Shown piece by piece: positions 37,275-49,319 of a DNA stretch of 64,000 nt. The DNA is from Saxidomus purpurata. Taxonomy: Eukaryota; Mollusca; Bivalvia; Venerida; Veneridae. The position numbers and the translations under genes are program-made. The first letter of the stretch is position 1. Each line of letters opens with the position of its first letter. The stretch covers positions 19,007,132-19,071,131 of the forward strand of contig JAFMSR010000015.1 of the NCBI GenBank assembly GCA_022818135.1, given 5' to 3'. The notes beneath the pieces are model-generated. The model had not been told where the DNA came from and ran no database searches. It saw only the letters and a program-made list of their open reading frames with translations.

Positions 37275-37364
37275 AGTTGTCAAAGTAAAACACGCGGCAC
37301 CTATATCTACCCAATTTTATTGTGTGAGCAGAGTGTATTTCACCGTGAAATGCAGTATTTATAT

Positions 37365-39028
37365 CTACAATAAAAGAACAACAGCAATTTCTTTTATTTT
37401 TTCCTATTGAACTTTCGTTTCAATGTTTTTGCCGAACTACTTTAAATTACAAGAAAAGAAATATAGCAACTATCACAAATTCTAAACACAAGTACCATAA
37501 TTCCACACCCAAAATCTCCAGCTCGTCCTCCATACAAAAGAATCAGACGCACGATTGTCAGTAACAGTGATTGATTACGCTAAAATGCATATATACATCC
37601 AATATCTGTTCTCCGTTTGTTTTACGGTTTTGAAAATAGCTGGCTTTTGAAAGGAATGAACATCTGATCGAGTATTACTCCGCGATTAATAGCGTATCGA
37701 AGTGCAAACTTGTTTATTTTCATTGTGTTTCAATTTTTATCTAACAAGTAAAATATTGGTACAAAAGCAGAAAAATTACACGGCATATAAAGGAAATGGG
37801 CCGTTTGCTTTTAAGAAGTGTGTGTAGGAGTGTTATATCTAGGTTGTAGCAAATACCCAACACCTGTTATTATTTTGTCGGGTTTCAAGAGATCAGAGTC
37901 ACCACGCTGAAATGACCATTACTCATTCCAGAAACTAAAACTTTCACGTCTTACTTATCAATCAAATATACAATTCTAACTCAGAATAACTGTTGGTGTA
38001 TTTGTTAGAGAGTACACACTATTCTAAACATGTACATGCTTTGAGGTCCGTTTAAAATAAGCTGAAAAGTTAATATGCCTTTAATATCCGATTTGTTCTT
38101 TTATTATTTTCAAATCCTACCGCTTGCAAAACTTCTTAACCAGAAAAACAAAGTTTATATTATCTGGTCATACATTCTGCGGGTTTCTACGGTAACAGCG
38201 ATTGATTAAACTATCCCGTGTTTATGCCATATCCGAGAATAAACGAAAGCGCTCTACATAATATTTCTGAACATACATAAACACCCTGGAACCGAGTTAA
38301 CATTTACTTAAGTGTTAGTGTTTGAGTCCAAGTGTTGCATTCATAATATATATACATATACTTGGCTCATTGGACCTTATGCTGTTGCTATAAGCAGCCT
38401 AATAAGTTTCCCATTCATATGCAGATACATGTATAACACTTTTTACTATATAATAGTATGTTCTCTGCAAAACCAATACGGTAACCTTCTTTGTTTATAT
38501 TGTTTGCAAAATCCGTCTTCAAAGTACAACGTTCCAAATTCTATCGTCCCAATTCGATTCACCTTTAGATAGACAACTTCGTACTTGTGTGACAATCAAG
38601 GTCTGAAAAATGATGGGCATGGACCGGTATTGCAACAAGAAACGCTATTATACTAAAGTGTTTATAAGGGTAAATAGTTTATGAAACCGCCGGCATATAT
38701 CGGCATTAATGGTGGAGTTCCGAGAAATCCGTGATGGCGTCAATAACGGCCACATGAACTATAAAGTGCAGTTTGTGTATAATCGTTGCTACAATGTTTT
38801 TTAAAGATTGTGTCGATATGTTATAAACATAGAAGTGTATATGTACAAATAAACACGTGTTATATGATTTTATAAAAAAAAACAAATTCTTGAATTTTTA
38901 CGAAAACTTTGCAAATTGACACTTTACCCTTATAAGTGGAACATTTAAGGGTTTAGTGAGGTATTTTTAACAGCAGTTCATTTTTCTTTTACCAATTTGA
39001 TACATTGATGTCACAAGAAATAAAAGAT
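37365..39028. other. Upstream region of gene B, no gene recognised
   Basis: AT-rich, part of the duplicated segment. The noncoding first exon and promoter of gene B should lie here but cannot be identified. Confidence 0.4.
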
Positions 39029-39376
39029 GACTGAAAGCTGCTCGCTCTCATATGTTGGTGAAAAAAATAAAGTTCTTCAAACTGAATGAAAATAACGTAT
39101 AGCCATATAAAAAGGTTTCAGTATAAAATCCTGGTACGTATACCTGTAGATTTGAAATAATATGCTCCCAAATAACGCTTTTGAAATTACAATATAAACA
39201 TATAGTGTAGTGGTGCCGTAAAACAGTATTTTCAATCGATCGATTTTTGCAAATCCCTACCTAGATTTTTACTTTCATTGTTGATTTTAGCATTTAGTTT
39301 TGTTTTATGTATTAGTATGTCATGTTTGAACAAAATACTTTTTCACAGCAACTGAGAGCGAGCAACTTTAAAGGAC
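39029..39376. mobile_element. Possible MITE with 'GCTCGCTCTCA' inverted ends
   Basis: The left end is TGACTGAAAGCTGCTCGCTC. The right end, on the other strand, is CCTTTAAAGTTGCTCGCTCT. A related single end lies at 29355-29385. No target duplication was settled. Confidence 0.5.
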
Positions 39377-39670
39377 CACGTCCTATCACAGATGCTTGGG
39401 GTCTGGACCTCACCCCCTTAGGCCTGACCCTCGTCCCTGCTCACTGCATTATCTTTCAATACATCCTACAACTTGTGTGTAAGCTAACCAGTTACAGATA
39501 CAATTCCTTATTCTATTTACCTACTGATCACATGTTTATGGTGACAATGTATATAAATACAAGATTTGAAACAACTCGATTTCCTCTATCATATCTCAGG
39601 TATACTGTTTATGTCATTTCTAAAAATAGTACCGATACGAAAACTATAGGCATCCGGCTATGCTCTTTAT

Positions 39671-39748
39671 CGATCCTGTAAAATGGAGCCAGTCCTTTTA
39701 TTGTGCGATCGATCCTGTAAAAATGGAGCCAGTCCTTTTATTGTGCGA
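39671..39748. repeat. Tandem duplication of 39 bp
   Basis: Two nearly identical copies of 'cgatcctgtaaaatggagcc' plus 'agtccttttattgtgcga' adjoin directly, differing by one inserted A. A recent local duplication. Confidence 0.9.
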
Positions 39749-39749
39749 C

Positions 39750-40490
39750 ATGAAAATATAAATCTGTTTTCAAATTTACCGCTATAGTACTCACACAAGA
39801 CAAAATCCGCGTTGTAAACGTACTGGTACCCCGCGCATGCTATTTCATATACTGTGATACGGGAAACCTATTTTTATAACTTCATGTATAGACTAGATGT
39901 GATTTGTGCAGAAGTGACAGAAGTGTTTTTCCTCGAAATTCTCTTAATTCAACCGTATTCGATGAAGTTTGGAGTGGGATTTTTTTCAGAAAATTGTTTT
40001 GCATTGGAAAAACCGGTAAGATATTCCTTACTTACACACATGCCTTAAATATGCAATTGGAGTTTTAAGTTGTTTCAAATTTTGTATTTATATACGTTCT
40101 GTACAACATGGGACAAGTATAGATTGGGTGGCGAGTCCATACCCCAAGCATCTGTGGATCTATGTAAAGTGATGGGTGGATGCGATTTATTACATAACGC
40201 CTTTATATTGATTAATTGTGGTAAAAAGTGTCATTTTTCGCCATATGCTTTTCTTTGAAATTGTATTTATTTATCGTTTTACATTCATTGAACACATTAT
40301 CTGTGTTTCGAGAATATAATCTGCTAGATGTAGGGAGTGCCCCTTTAATGCTTATGGAAATAATTACACTACAGCAGGAAAAAGGTAGAAAAATTGAAAG
40401 CATGAACATATAAAAGTGAGTTAACTTTGTACTTTAAACATGTAATTCGCTCTAAATGTATTACTACAGTATATTTAAAGGAAGTGTTAA
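39750..40490. other. No recognised feature
   Basis: Several overlapping short frames on both strands with no family resemblance. No repeat seen. Confidence 0.4.
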
Positions 40491-40494
40491 TATT

Positions 40495-42065
40495 TGAAAT
40501 TGAATTTTTACATCAGAGAACCATCTTTAAGATCAATACCTGTCTCTACATTTGCTAACATGGTGAATACATTTTCACAGTTGCGTCCTCCGCAGCTGCA
40601 AGCTTGGGTACAAGGTTGTTCGTTGCTCAACATGCAAAGTCATCACTGCACAAGTCAGAACATGTACAAACCAGATAACTCAGAAGTTCTGGTGGGGCTA
40701 CAGGTTGTGTTTTAAGCTGTGGAATATACAAACCAGTGTCAGAGTCGTTGATATAACTAAAGTCAATCGGATCAGGAGAAGAAATCTTGCTATTCAGTGA
40801 TGACAGCCATATAAAAACAACTGATATGATATATACAGCGCAGTAAATGAAGAACAAAGCCGTCGTATGTTCGGGGCATTTTCGATTATATGACTCGTTT
40901 TTTGCCCAGTATGTACACAGTTCTGAAAGAGGTAAATGAAGTCCAAGTAATTTGTCCATAAAGAAGATCAACAAAGGTAAATGCAGTTTTATTTTCATTG
41001 GAGAGAAATGGCTGTTTACCAAGTCCTGTCAGGTCTAAGAGCTAGTCTGCTTCTTTATACATAACTTGAAAAGCCTTTTTCTTCCCTACGGTATGGAAAT
41101 AAGAACAAATATCACATCCAGTAAGGCAGTAGATCGAAAGAAAGATCTTTAGCTGCTTTGGAGTCAATGAGCTGACATCTGTATGGACGGAAATATACCT
41201 TGTAAGGTCTCTGTGTATTCTCTTCTACCAGTTTTGAAAAAAAGAGATTTCAAGTTCAGTTGAGAGAAGTAATGTATGACCAGAAATAATATATCAGTGT
41301 CGTGACTGAAGACAACAGCTTTCTGAACACCAAAAGAAGCAGCATGTGCAACATGTGGAATTATTCTACTGTGAGTTTCTTCATGATCTGACTCAAATCC
41401 TGAAACACAATTATGTAACAGCTTTAGAAGTGATCTTCAAAGCTAAATCTGCTTAACATCCAGTTTCAGTAGCATTGTCGTCAATAAACTCTTTGTAGAT
41501 TTCAGAGAGATACTTAGTATACAGCCTTGTCAATCCACATTTACTTTTTGTATTGGACAGAACTCTCTTCCAGTAGCCAACCATCATGTTGGTTTGTGTC
41601 TTCAGACTCCGTGAAATGTACCTGTCTGAAACGACATGTACATGGGAAGCCCCTTGCCTATTTGCAAGAATACAGCCATCATGTGGTACTTTCCAGACTG
41701 AGTCTGAAGCATCTGAACTACTGCCATTAACTTGGCAAACCTTATTTCATATATGTTTTTAAAGCATCAACTGTGTTTTAAGCATCATTCTTATCTATAA
41801 GCCAATGTGGTCATTTTGAAGGGTAATATAACTTTAAAGATTGTGGCAAAATTGAAAGTTTAGCTATACACTTAATTTCGCTAAAAAAACACATGCTCCA
41901 TGCTCAGCTTGCAGCAGAGAACCAGCGTCAGGTTCCACTCTTATCAAGAAAGCTTTGAGCAAAGTCGTAAACCATTGATCGGTCACGTGCTCCTCCAAAA
42001 ACATCTCATTCTCAATACTAACATACACAGCGCCTGAAGGGCGAAAAAACGTCTATTAGCCACGA
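40495..42065 (-). pseudogene. Decayed DTD-motif / Cys-rich-tail protein, probably mobile-element derived
   Basis: Minus-strand frames, in order, show ENEMFLEEHVTDQWF (near 41990), then E-S-D-H-E-E-T-H-S-R-I-I-P-H (about 41360-41395). These are followed by V-V-F-S-H-D-T-D-I-L-F-L-V (about 41295-41330), L-T-G-C-D-I-C-S-Y-F (about 41095-41125), and a C-terminal PPELLSYLVCTCSDLCSDD followed by PCTQACSCGGRNCEN (40570-40680). This order occurs in an uncharacterised invertebrate protein family that is often multi-copy; the DTD box suggests a PIN/NYN-like fold. Several frameshifts and stops break it. The open 131-codon piece at 40627-41022 is only its C-terminal part. Function unknown. Confidence 0.6.
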
Positions 42066-42746
42066 TCTAACGTGGCCGAAGCGAGAAGAAAAACGGAAGC
42101 TGTTATCCTTCCAACCGTCAGTGAAATGACAAGTAGATTGTATGACATTTTTGGATTGAAAAAAGAATACAATGTAAGATAAAGGGTCAATAGATACTAC
42201 AGTGTTATCGGTCGTTCATGAATGATTTTATAATTTAAAGGCCCAGTTCTTAGCCCCTGATAGGTATAATTTTTTATCAAGTATTTTCGTGTTGTATCTA
42301 AAATTTGTCTAAAACATATTATGTAATAAAGTCTTTGGCTGCCACTTTTGCAAGACTGAGATATTAACATTAAACTTTTGAGCAATACAGCAAAACTACC
42401 ACCCAGGTCTTTTTAAATTTATATATACCTATGTAAAAAATTTTACAATGGTCGCTAGAAATTTGAGAAAACATTGCTTGTCTATCATCATGACATATTC
42501 TAAGATATGTGTTGACTTTTCTCTGATATTGTATCTTTAAGATCGTTCATATTAGTTAGAGTTCATATCTATAAACATTGCATGTTGTTACCGCCAAACT
42601 TGTGTTAATTATGAGTGTAGAGTATTTATATGTTCTCGTCAAGTGAGTGAGTAACATATTTGTTAAGAAGCACAAATATTAAGTTTGTTTTGATGGTGCT
42701 AATGTCGTGGTACGGACAATTGGGAAGAACATTTGTAAGCAGCCGG

Positions 42747-42800
42747 TTGGTCGAGTCGGTAGAGCACTCGTCCTCTTTGCGCGTCCCGTCCAGGGTGCAC
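42747..42800 (+). mobile_element. tRNA-like SINE head, fragment
   Basis: GGTTGGTCGAGTCGGTAGAG fits the Pol III A box. The expected B box is degenerate ('cccgtccagggtgcac'). No conserved tail was found. Confidence 0.5.
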
Positions 42801-43049
42801 ATTTTATCACCCTGTGCCATCTTACTGAATAAAGATAATTTTTGCCAGAAATATTTCCTATGAAATCTAGCTACCACCTCTTGAACACCAAAAGTAGTCA
42901 GCCACTCGTGAAAATATCACTTTTGGTGCCCACTCGGTGAAATTATAACGTGATTTTACACCGAAACCAACAATTACCCTCTATAACATAGAATATCCAC
43001 ACCGAAAACTAAGTGATGTTGATTATTAAAATAATATGAATATGCGCCT

Positions 43050-43700
43050 ACTTACTGTCACATATACATGTGTTCGTCACGCACACTATACATATTCCTG
43101 TTTCTTAACTTGTATGTCAGTTCATAGGCATACCATCTAACAAACTGTAAATAACAAATGGTTCGTTTTTAATTTGTGTTGTTATTTTTTTTCGTGGGAG
43201 CTAAAGGAAACGAGTATATGGACTAAGTTTGTATTGGAGAAATCACCGTGACGTAAGTTGCCAATTTTGATAAGAAATCAGATTGGCATTAACAGTTTTT
43301 ATAACATTTTTGCTATCGCACGGACTTTCAAAGCTCGAACTGCTCTTTATACTTAAATTTTCACGATACGATATATGTTTCAAATGAATAACTGTTTTTA
43401 ATGACACAGTCTATTTTAATCATTAATGAAACATGAGTTACATGTATGTCTTATCAGCTGGAAACATTATATACTTATGCGTTTCGTTTGTAAGCACGCT
43501 TTTTCCTTAACTTTTGGCAACATCAACCAAGATTAAAAAAACAAAAATTCAAAATTGCGATAAGAGTGACAAAGTTAGCGATATATCAAAATGATAGAGT
43601 AACCGGCAATGTAAAGGTTTGTGTGACTTTGAATTTTTGGCAAGGTTGATAAACGATAAAGAACATTATTTGGCTTATCAGTTCATATATGCATTGTATA
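43050..43700. repeat. Far-upstream end of segmental duplication, copy B
   Basis: Counterpart of 21150-21640 (see there), with extra sequence inserted around 43230-43580. No gene. Confidence 0.6.
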
Positions 43701-44706
43701 GAGGCCAACGGCTTCTTAATAGACACATTTATACTGTCAAATTGTTTAAGAAATAATAAATGTCTTCCTGGTTTTTATCGTTGAATAAAATATAGTCAGG
43801 AGCTTGGATGCGTAGTAATATTTAAAGACATTTATAAGTTAATCCGAATCCGTTGCCGATTGCTACTAAGCCATATTTTAGAGGGGCTTCTCAAAACAAT
43901 GGATTAGAAAAAAGAACTTACAATACGGGACATACACATCCGATGTACTTACGCGATATTGCTTAAAATTTAATACAAACATCTTTCATTTAAAGTACAA
44001 AATATATTCATGAAAATAACCTTTAACTGTCTATGAAAGAAAGTGCATTGACAGTAGTTAAAATGTAAGATAATCATTACAATAGCAAGAAATAAATTTG
44101 TGAGATCACTTTTGAAAAGTAAATGGTTACAATGTAGCTTTCCAAGGCGATGTTTGGTGTATGAATTTTTACAAGCAGTTATGCCATACATAATCAAATC
44201 TTTATACCGCACGAGCTCACCAAATGCCCCAGTAACGTCGATACGTTTAGGCTTGAAAGTGCAGAAAATTTAGCTTCTGACATTCCAGGAATTCTAGTCT
44301 GTTCTTAAATTGGCAATTGCATTATCCTCAATTGTCTGGCGCACGTATCTGTCTCTGCAGTATGTCCCATACCGCGTCCCTTTTTAGCTATGTTCTCTAC
44401 ATTACTCACCACTTTTAGTTTAAACGTATTTTATGCCCAAATATACATGTGTACACATAGTATAACAATAACGACACATACATAATGGAAACGGATAAGA
44501 ATAAAAGACAAATGTCTTATAAAAGTATTCTCCCTGACAAGACTTCTTTGTACTAAAACTGTACAATATTGAAAGTAAATTCGGGTTATACAATTATATC
44601 TACTAAGTATGCAAAAAGAACTCACCATTATTCGTACCGTATTTGTTGTCTTTCCGGTCTCAAACATATACGTTTACTATTCCTGATATTTAACTGCTAA
44701 GCAAAA
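43701..44706. other. No recognised feature before the gap
   Basis: Two minus-strand frames of about 80 codons have no family resemblance. The 5' part of the gene at 45208-48863 may lie here or in the gap. Confidence 0.4.
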
Positions 44707-45206
44707 NNNNNNNNNNNNNNNNNNNNNNNNNNNNNNNNNNNNNNNNNNNNNNNNNNNNNNNNNNNNNNNNNNNNNNNNNNNNNNNNNNNNNNNNNNNNNN
44801 NNNNNNNNNNNNNNNNNNNNNNNNNNNNNNNNNNNNNNNNNNNNNNNNNNNNNNNNNNNNNNNNNNNNNNNNNNNNNNNNNNNNNNNNNNNNNNNNNNNN
44901 NNNNNNNNNNNNNNNNNNNNNNNNNNNNNNNNNNNNNNNNNNNNNNNNNNNNNNNNNNNNNNNNNNNNNNNNNNNNNNNNNNNNNNNNNNNNNNNNNNNN
45001 NNNNNNNNNNNNNNNNNNNNNNNNNNNNNNNNNNNNNNNNNNNNNNNNNNNNNNNNNNNNNNNNNNNNNNNNNNNNNNNNNNNNNNNNNNNNNNNNNNNN
45101 NNNNNNNNNNNNNNNNNNNNNNNNNNNNNNNNNNNNNNNNNNNNNNNNNNNNNNNNNNNNNNNNNNNNNNNNNNNNNNNNNNNNNNNNNNNNNNNNNNNN
45201 NNNNNN
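44707..45206. other. Assembly gap, 500 N
   Basis: Exactly 500 N, a conventional placeholder, so the true gap length is unknown. It cuts into or just precedes the first visible exon of the plus-strand gene. Confidence 0.99.
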
Positions 45207-45207
45207 G

Positions 45208-48200
45208 GAGTCTACGGTCTCTTCTGTTAGGTCAACAGTGTCAACGGCATCATCTGGGTATGCATTCGTCTCGGTACCGGGTAGACAAAGGGTAAGATTG
45301 GTATTTTTGATATTTCGAACATAATATGGTACATTTATATAATGTTAACCTTTTTATATTTTGAAATAATGAGTGACTTCTTACGTTTATATTAGTAGCC
45401 CATTAGTGCACTAGCCAATAGATATTAAAGTGATTCGTACATCAGCCTTAGGGCTTGCTCGATCCCCTAAAGTATTCATCTTACAAGTATTTGTATAAAT
45501 GCTATAATTCTACTTAACAGAAAATATTAAAAAATAATAGAGTACAAAAAATGTAGTTCTTTATCAATCAAGCTTGACAGGATTGCAAACTTGTTAAGAT
45601 TGTTTTACTAATCAATAAACACTTCAGATAAACATAACTTGCTAGATGATGTAACGTTAAACAGTAGTTGTAAACAACAAAATATTGCTATATTTTCAGA
45701 ACAGAACACTTACAGATAATATTCTAAATTGAAAATCGATAAAAGTTTAAATACAAAATACATGTTCATTCTTTCTTACACAATGGCTATTATTCATTTT
45801 CTTTAATAGAGCAAAGTGTATGCAGGTCTTTTTTGTTAAAATTTAGAGCCTTATAAATGCAATATCAACGTATACCTCATATTGCTTTCTAAAATTCAAA
45901 AATACATTTGTCCTTTCCTTTCGAAAATTCTGTGAATGTATCTGTTGAGATTATGATATTTAAATGTAAAAATTATATAATATCTGAGTGTTGAACAATA
46001 TAAGGACTGATATTGTTTTTTTTACCTATCTGTGTAGCAAAATATAGCAAAATATTATGTCTGCATAAATATCTTTTCCAGGGAGATGTGAGGAATATGT
46101 ACCCAACATATCCAGACGAACCGCCCCCTGACTATGATGAAGATGGACCTGTTGATGTAGGTATAGAAACAGAATCGCAAGCGGCAGCCTAGTCAGGTTA
46201 TGATTTCGCAGTGTAATTACGAACTCTAATTACATTCATGCATGCTCAAAGATTCACGTAGTTGTGGTGTATACATGTATAACATTTTGATTTGCAAATC
46301 CAGATGGATATATCTTAAGGGGAACCTCGTTGGGAAGCAATAAGTCAAAACCGAATTTTAAACACAGGAGATGTCCGATCATATCCATACAAATCTAACA
46401 TTCATGTTATTTTTTCCAGAAGGACGACCTTCTTCACGAAGTACAGATACCTACAGGCAGTAGACAGTCAAGTCCCATAAAGGGACACGAAAAGGAAAGC
46501 AAAATACCCTTGTTGCTCTCGGAAACTAGTCAGGTTTGTCAGAATAAACACTATCGGAAAGGAAAAAATGAGTAAAATATACAGGTCATTGAAAAGGGAA
46601 CCAGCCAAACTTTTAATATAAATATACGATTTTTTTTCTGCCGATGTTTTCAGAAATTGATAAAACTAAACTGATGTAGCTATATATATTTGTCTATACA
46701 TCTTATTGGCATTTAGTGACTGAATATAACAAATCAAACTACCATACAGAGATATATAACCCAGGCTTTTGTATTCAAATGTTTAGCACCGCCCTGAAGA
46801 AACACACAGACTGGCTTTTTGCATTTGCACAGAACGATCAGGCATACCAACAGCTATCTGAGTAATGCATTTTAAGGCAGTTTTAAAACTCGTAAATTGG
46901 CTGAGATGCCTCAGCTATTAATTTATCTTAATCTTTTTCTAGACTAACGGCAACCAGCAGACTATAGTCAGGATAAATTCGAAATCCCAGGATATAAATA
47001 TAGAGGTGAGTTTCGACAAAGAACATGTTCTAGATAAAGTTGGTTTAGAAAGATTACATGATATGTGATGTAAATATGGGTCACTATTAAAAGTCATATA
47101 GCATCGATGCGATATGTGAGTTTTAGCTGGGTCTGTTTCTAGGATGGCTATGAAATTAACATAAGTCGGAACGCCTATCCTAGATAGAGTTTATAAAACA
47201 TCTGTAAGCGTTCTTCTCTATCCTTTATGTACAGCTGTATAGCTTATGTAACATTCGTATTCGTTTTTTATTTAAATGCATTGAGTTAATAAAATAATTC
47301 ATTATTTTCCTTTTCGTACCCCAGTCAGATGATATGAGTGACACCATTTATTTAGTGAACAAAGTATTGTTTAAACTAAACAACATACCAATACGACAAT
47401 TCTGCTGGATAATGATATAATATCTGAAAAATATCTAAAGAAATAAAGATTGATTGTAAAGTACGAATTAAGAGTATCTTGCTTCAGTAGGTCTGCAGGA
47501 GACACAGATGAATATAAAGGTAAGGAAACACAAAAAGCATATAAATTTGCAGCTGTCTTTCATATTTCAAACGACATGTATATAAACCTATATTAAAAAA
47601 TAATACGAACAAGTGTATATTATCTAACTCTATACTTTAATTCCCAAAGTAAGACATTACCCTTTCCTCTCCAGATAGTGAGTAATCCAACACAGTCCCC
47701 GGCTTCGACGACTGCAGAATCCTCCTTTCTCTATCACACGCCAAAAAAGGTAAGTAGTAATTCAAAATACTCGTACTATTCTCAGATGTGTTTTAATGTA
47801 AATATTGCTTTTTAATTAGTTTTGGAATTTTGTACCGATGAAGTTAATTTTATCAGAACAATGCTTTAAGTACAGTAAACTCTTTATAAAACTCCTTGGG
47901 ACCATTTAAATTTGCTCATTTTATCACGAGTTTGTTATATCTATAAATAATTTTTATATATAAAAAAGAACAAAAACTCGGACAGAGAAATTGTGTTCCT
48001 TACGTCCGGAATTTTGCTATGTCCGGAGTCCTTATATACCTAGTTTACTGTATTACCCACTCAAAAGTGATATAAGCTGTTACGATAATCATTATCTAAA
48101 ATTTCACAATACATTTTTCAGACTGACTTCAAAATAAGTCTGATTAACTTGAAAAACACTTACTTTTATACTTTTTAGAATCGATTCAGCGACAGAAAAT

Positions 48201-48863
48201 GTTGCAAGTTCACTTTTGTAAGTATCTAGCATATACAGAGATGTGTGCGTTTCATATGATATTTTTGCAATGTATGCATGTAGAATACTAGAATAATCTA
48301 CACAGTAAATAATTACGTTTGTGTAGTACATATAGAATGCTGCTGATTCAACCATTTGCCTTTCTTTTTGTAACGGATGATGCTAGGCAGTACGTACTCT
48401 TCAGTAATTTTTATTTGTCAGAAATCACGCCATAGGCAGGATGATGCATGCATTTCGTAAAATACAAAATGTATATATGAAAATAACCCACTAAATGTAC
48501 ATTAATTTCTACCGTGATTTGAGGGGTTGTTTTGCAAAAACTGTCGGTACCTTTACACGACATGGCATATACATACGCTGTCAAAACACCTTCTTCGGCA
48601 GTATAATACCAATTGCATTAAAAATGATGTTGCAATTTTCCAAATGTCTCAACTTATGATTAAAGGCGCTTTTTTCATGGCAGTATTTCATCATTCAATA
48701 ACACTTTCGTAATCAGGATACTGTTAACTAGTTTTCTTTTATGTTTTTTTTTCAGAGAGAGAAAATCCTTTTAGGAGGGTTTGTCATAGTGTCTGTTGGA
48801 CTTGTGCTGGTGATTCTAAATTTTACTGCCTGTATTGGAGATTTTACAAGTGCCTGTGAATAG
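45208..48863 (+). CDS. Single-pass membrane protein, 5' partial, unrecognised family
   Basis: Exons: (gap)-45291, 46082-46156, 46420-46533, 46943-47005, 47499-47519, 47675-47749 and 48756-48863. All are bounded by AG/GT, all in phase 0, with one continuous frame of 179 visible codons and a TAG at 48861. The N-terminal part is Ser/Thr-rich (STVSSVRSTVSTASS). Then come acidic proline-rich DEPPPDYDEDG with a PPxY motif (a possible WW-domain ligand) and a KDDLLHEV stretch. The last exon gives basic PKKREK, a helix ILLGGFVIVSVGLVLVIL and the short tail CIGDFTSACE. The basic side suggests the N-terminal part is cytosolic and the two Cys of the tail are outside or lumenal. The 46151-46160 donor is read as GAT|GTAGGT, which keeps the frame. 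The 21-nt micro-exon (ETQMNIK) is the least certain. The protein family is not recognised. The start codon is missing in the gap. Confidence 0.75.
47873..48050. mobile_element. 178-bp MITE with TA duplication, in an intron
   Basis: The ends TA-CAGTAAACT are exact inverted copies (47871 and 48052) and similarity continues inward ('tctttataaaact' against 'aggtatataagga'). It lies in the last intron of the gene at 45208-48863. No ORF. It fits the pogo/Tc1 type and is distinct from the other two MITEs. Confidence 0.75.
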
Positions 48864-49083
48864 GAGCTGTAACACGTATAATCTTGGTTGAAATACAAAT
48901 TGATATTTATAGATGTATTTCTTATGATTTCTTATTCGCATGCTAAGTGTCTCTGTTGAGGACGATGGCATAGCATTGGGAACAGTAGACATTGTAGACT
49001 GTCTAACATCGTATTGAAATCATGAACGCATTAACACTGTGCTAGTCTGGTGATATTACGATTTGGACGACAAATCACATTAG
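48864..49083 (+). other. 3' UTR of the membrane protein gene
   Basis: Follows the TAG at 48861-48863. No AATAAA lies before the SINE; one occurs at about 49314, so the SINE may be transcribed as part of the 3' UTR. Confidence 0.5.
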
Positions 49084-49268
49084 TTTATACTTATTTATTT
49101 AAGCTCGATTGTGAACATTGTTGCTTATCGAGTCACTCTCGAATCCGCTTCCTGGAAAACAACAGTACTGGTGTCATATGAGGAGGTATGGTCGTGAACC
49201 CAGTGGGGATCAAACCCGCTAATCTCCGGGATGAGCGGCAGACAGCTTTACCGCTACACCACCGCTCC
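49084..49268 (-). mobile_element. tRNA-derived SINE, different family
   Basis: The minus strand reads GGTGGTGTAGCGGTAAAGCT (A-box type), then GCGGGTTTGATCCCCACTG (B-box type). A body follows ending near 'gagtgactcgataagcaaca' with an AATAAATAAG tail. Its body is unlike that of the 26665/55183 SINE. Confidence 0.75.
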
Positions 49269-49319
49269 CCTTTCACATTGTGTCATCAGATGGGGTTCTG
49301 TGACGAGTTTGGTAAATAA

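Noticed and set aside
39322..39681. 119-codon plus-strand gene
   Set aside because: Begins in the end of an inverted-repeat element and ends in a 39-bp tandem duplication. No conserved motif.
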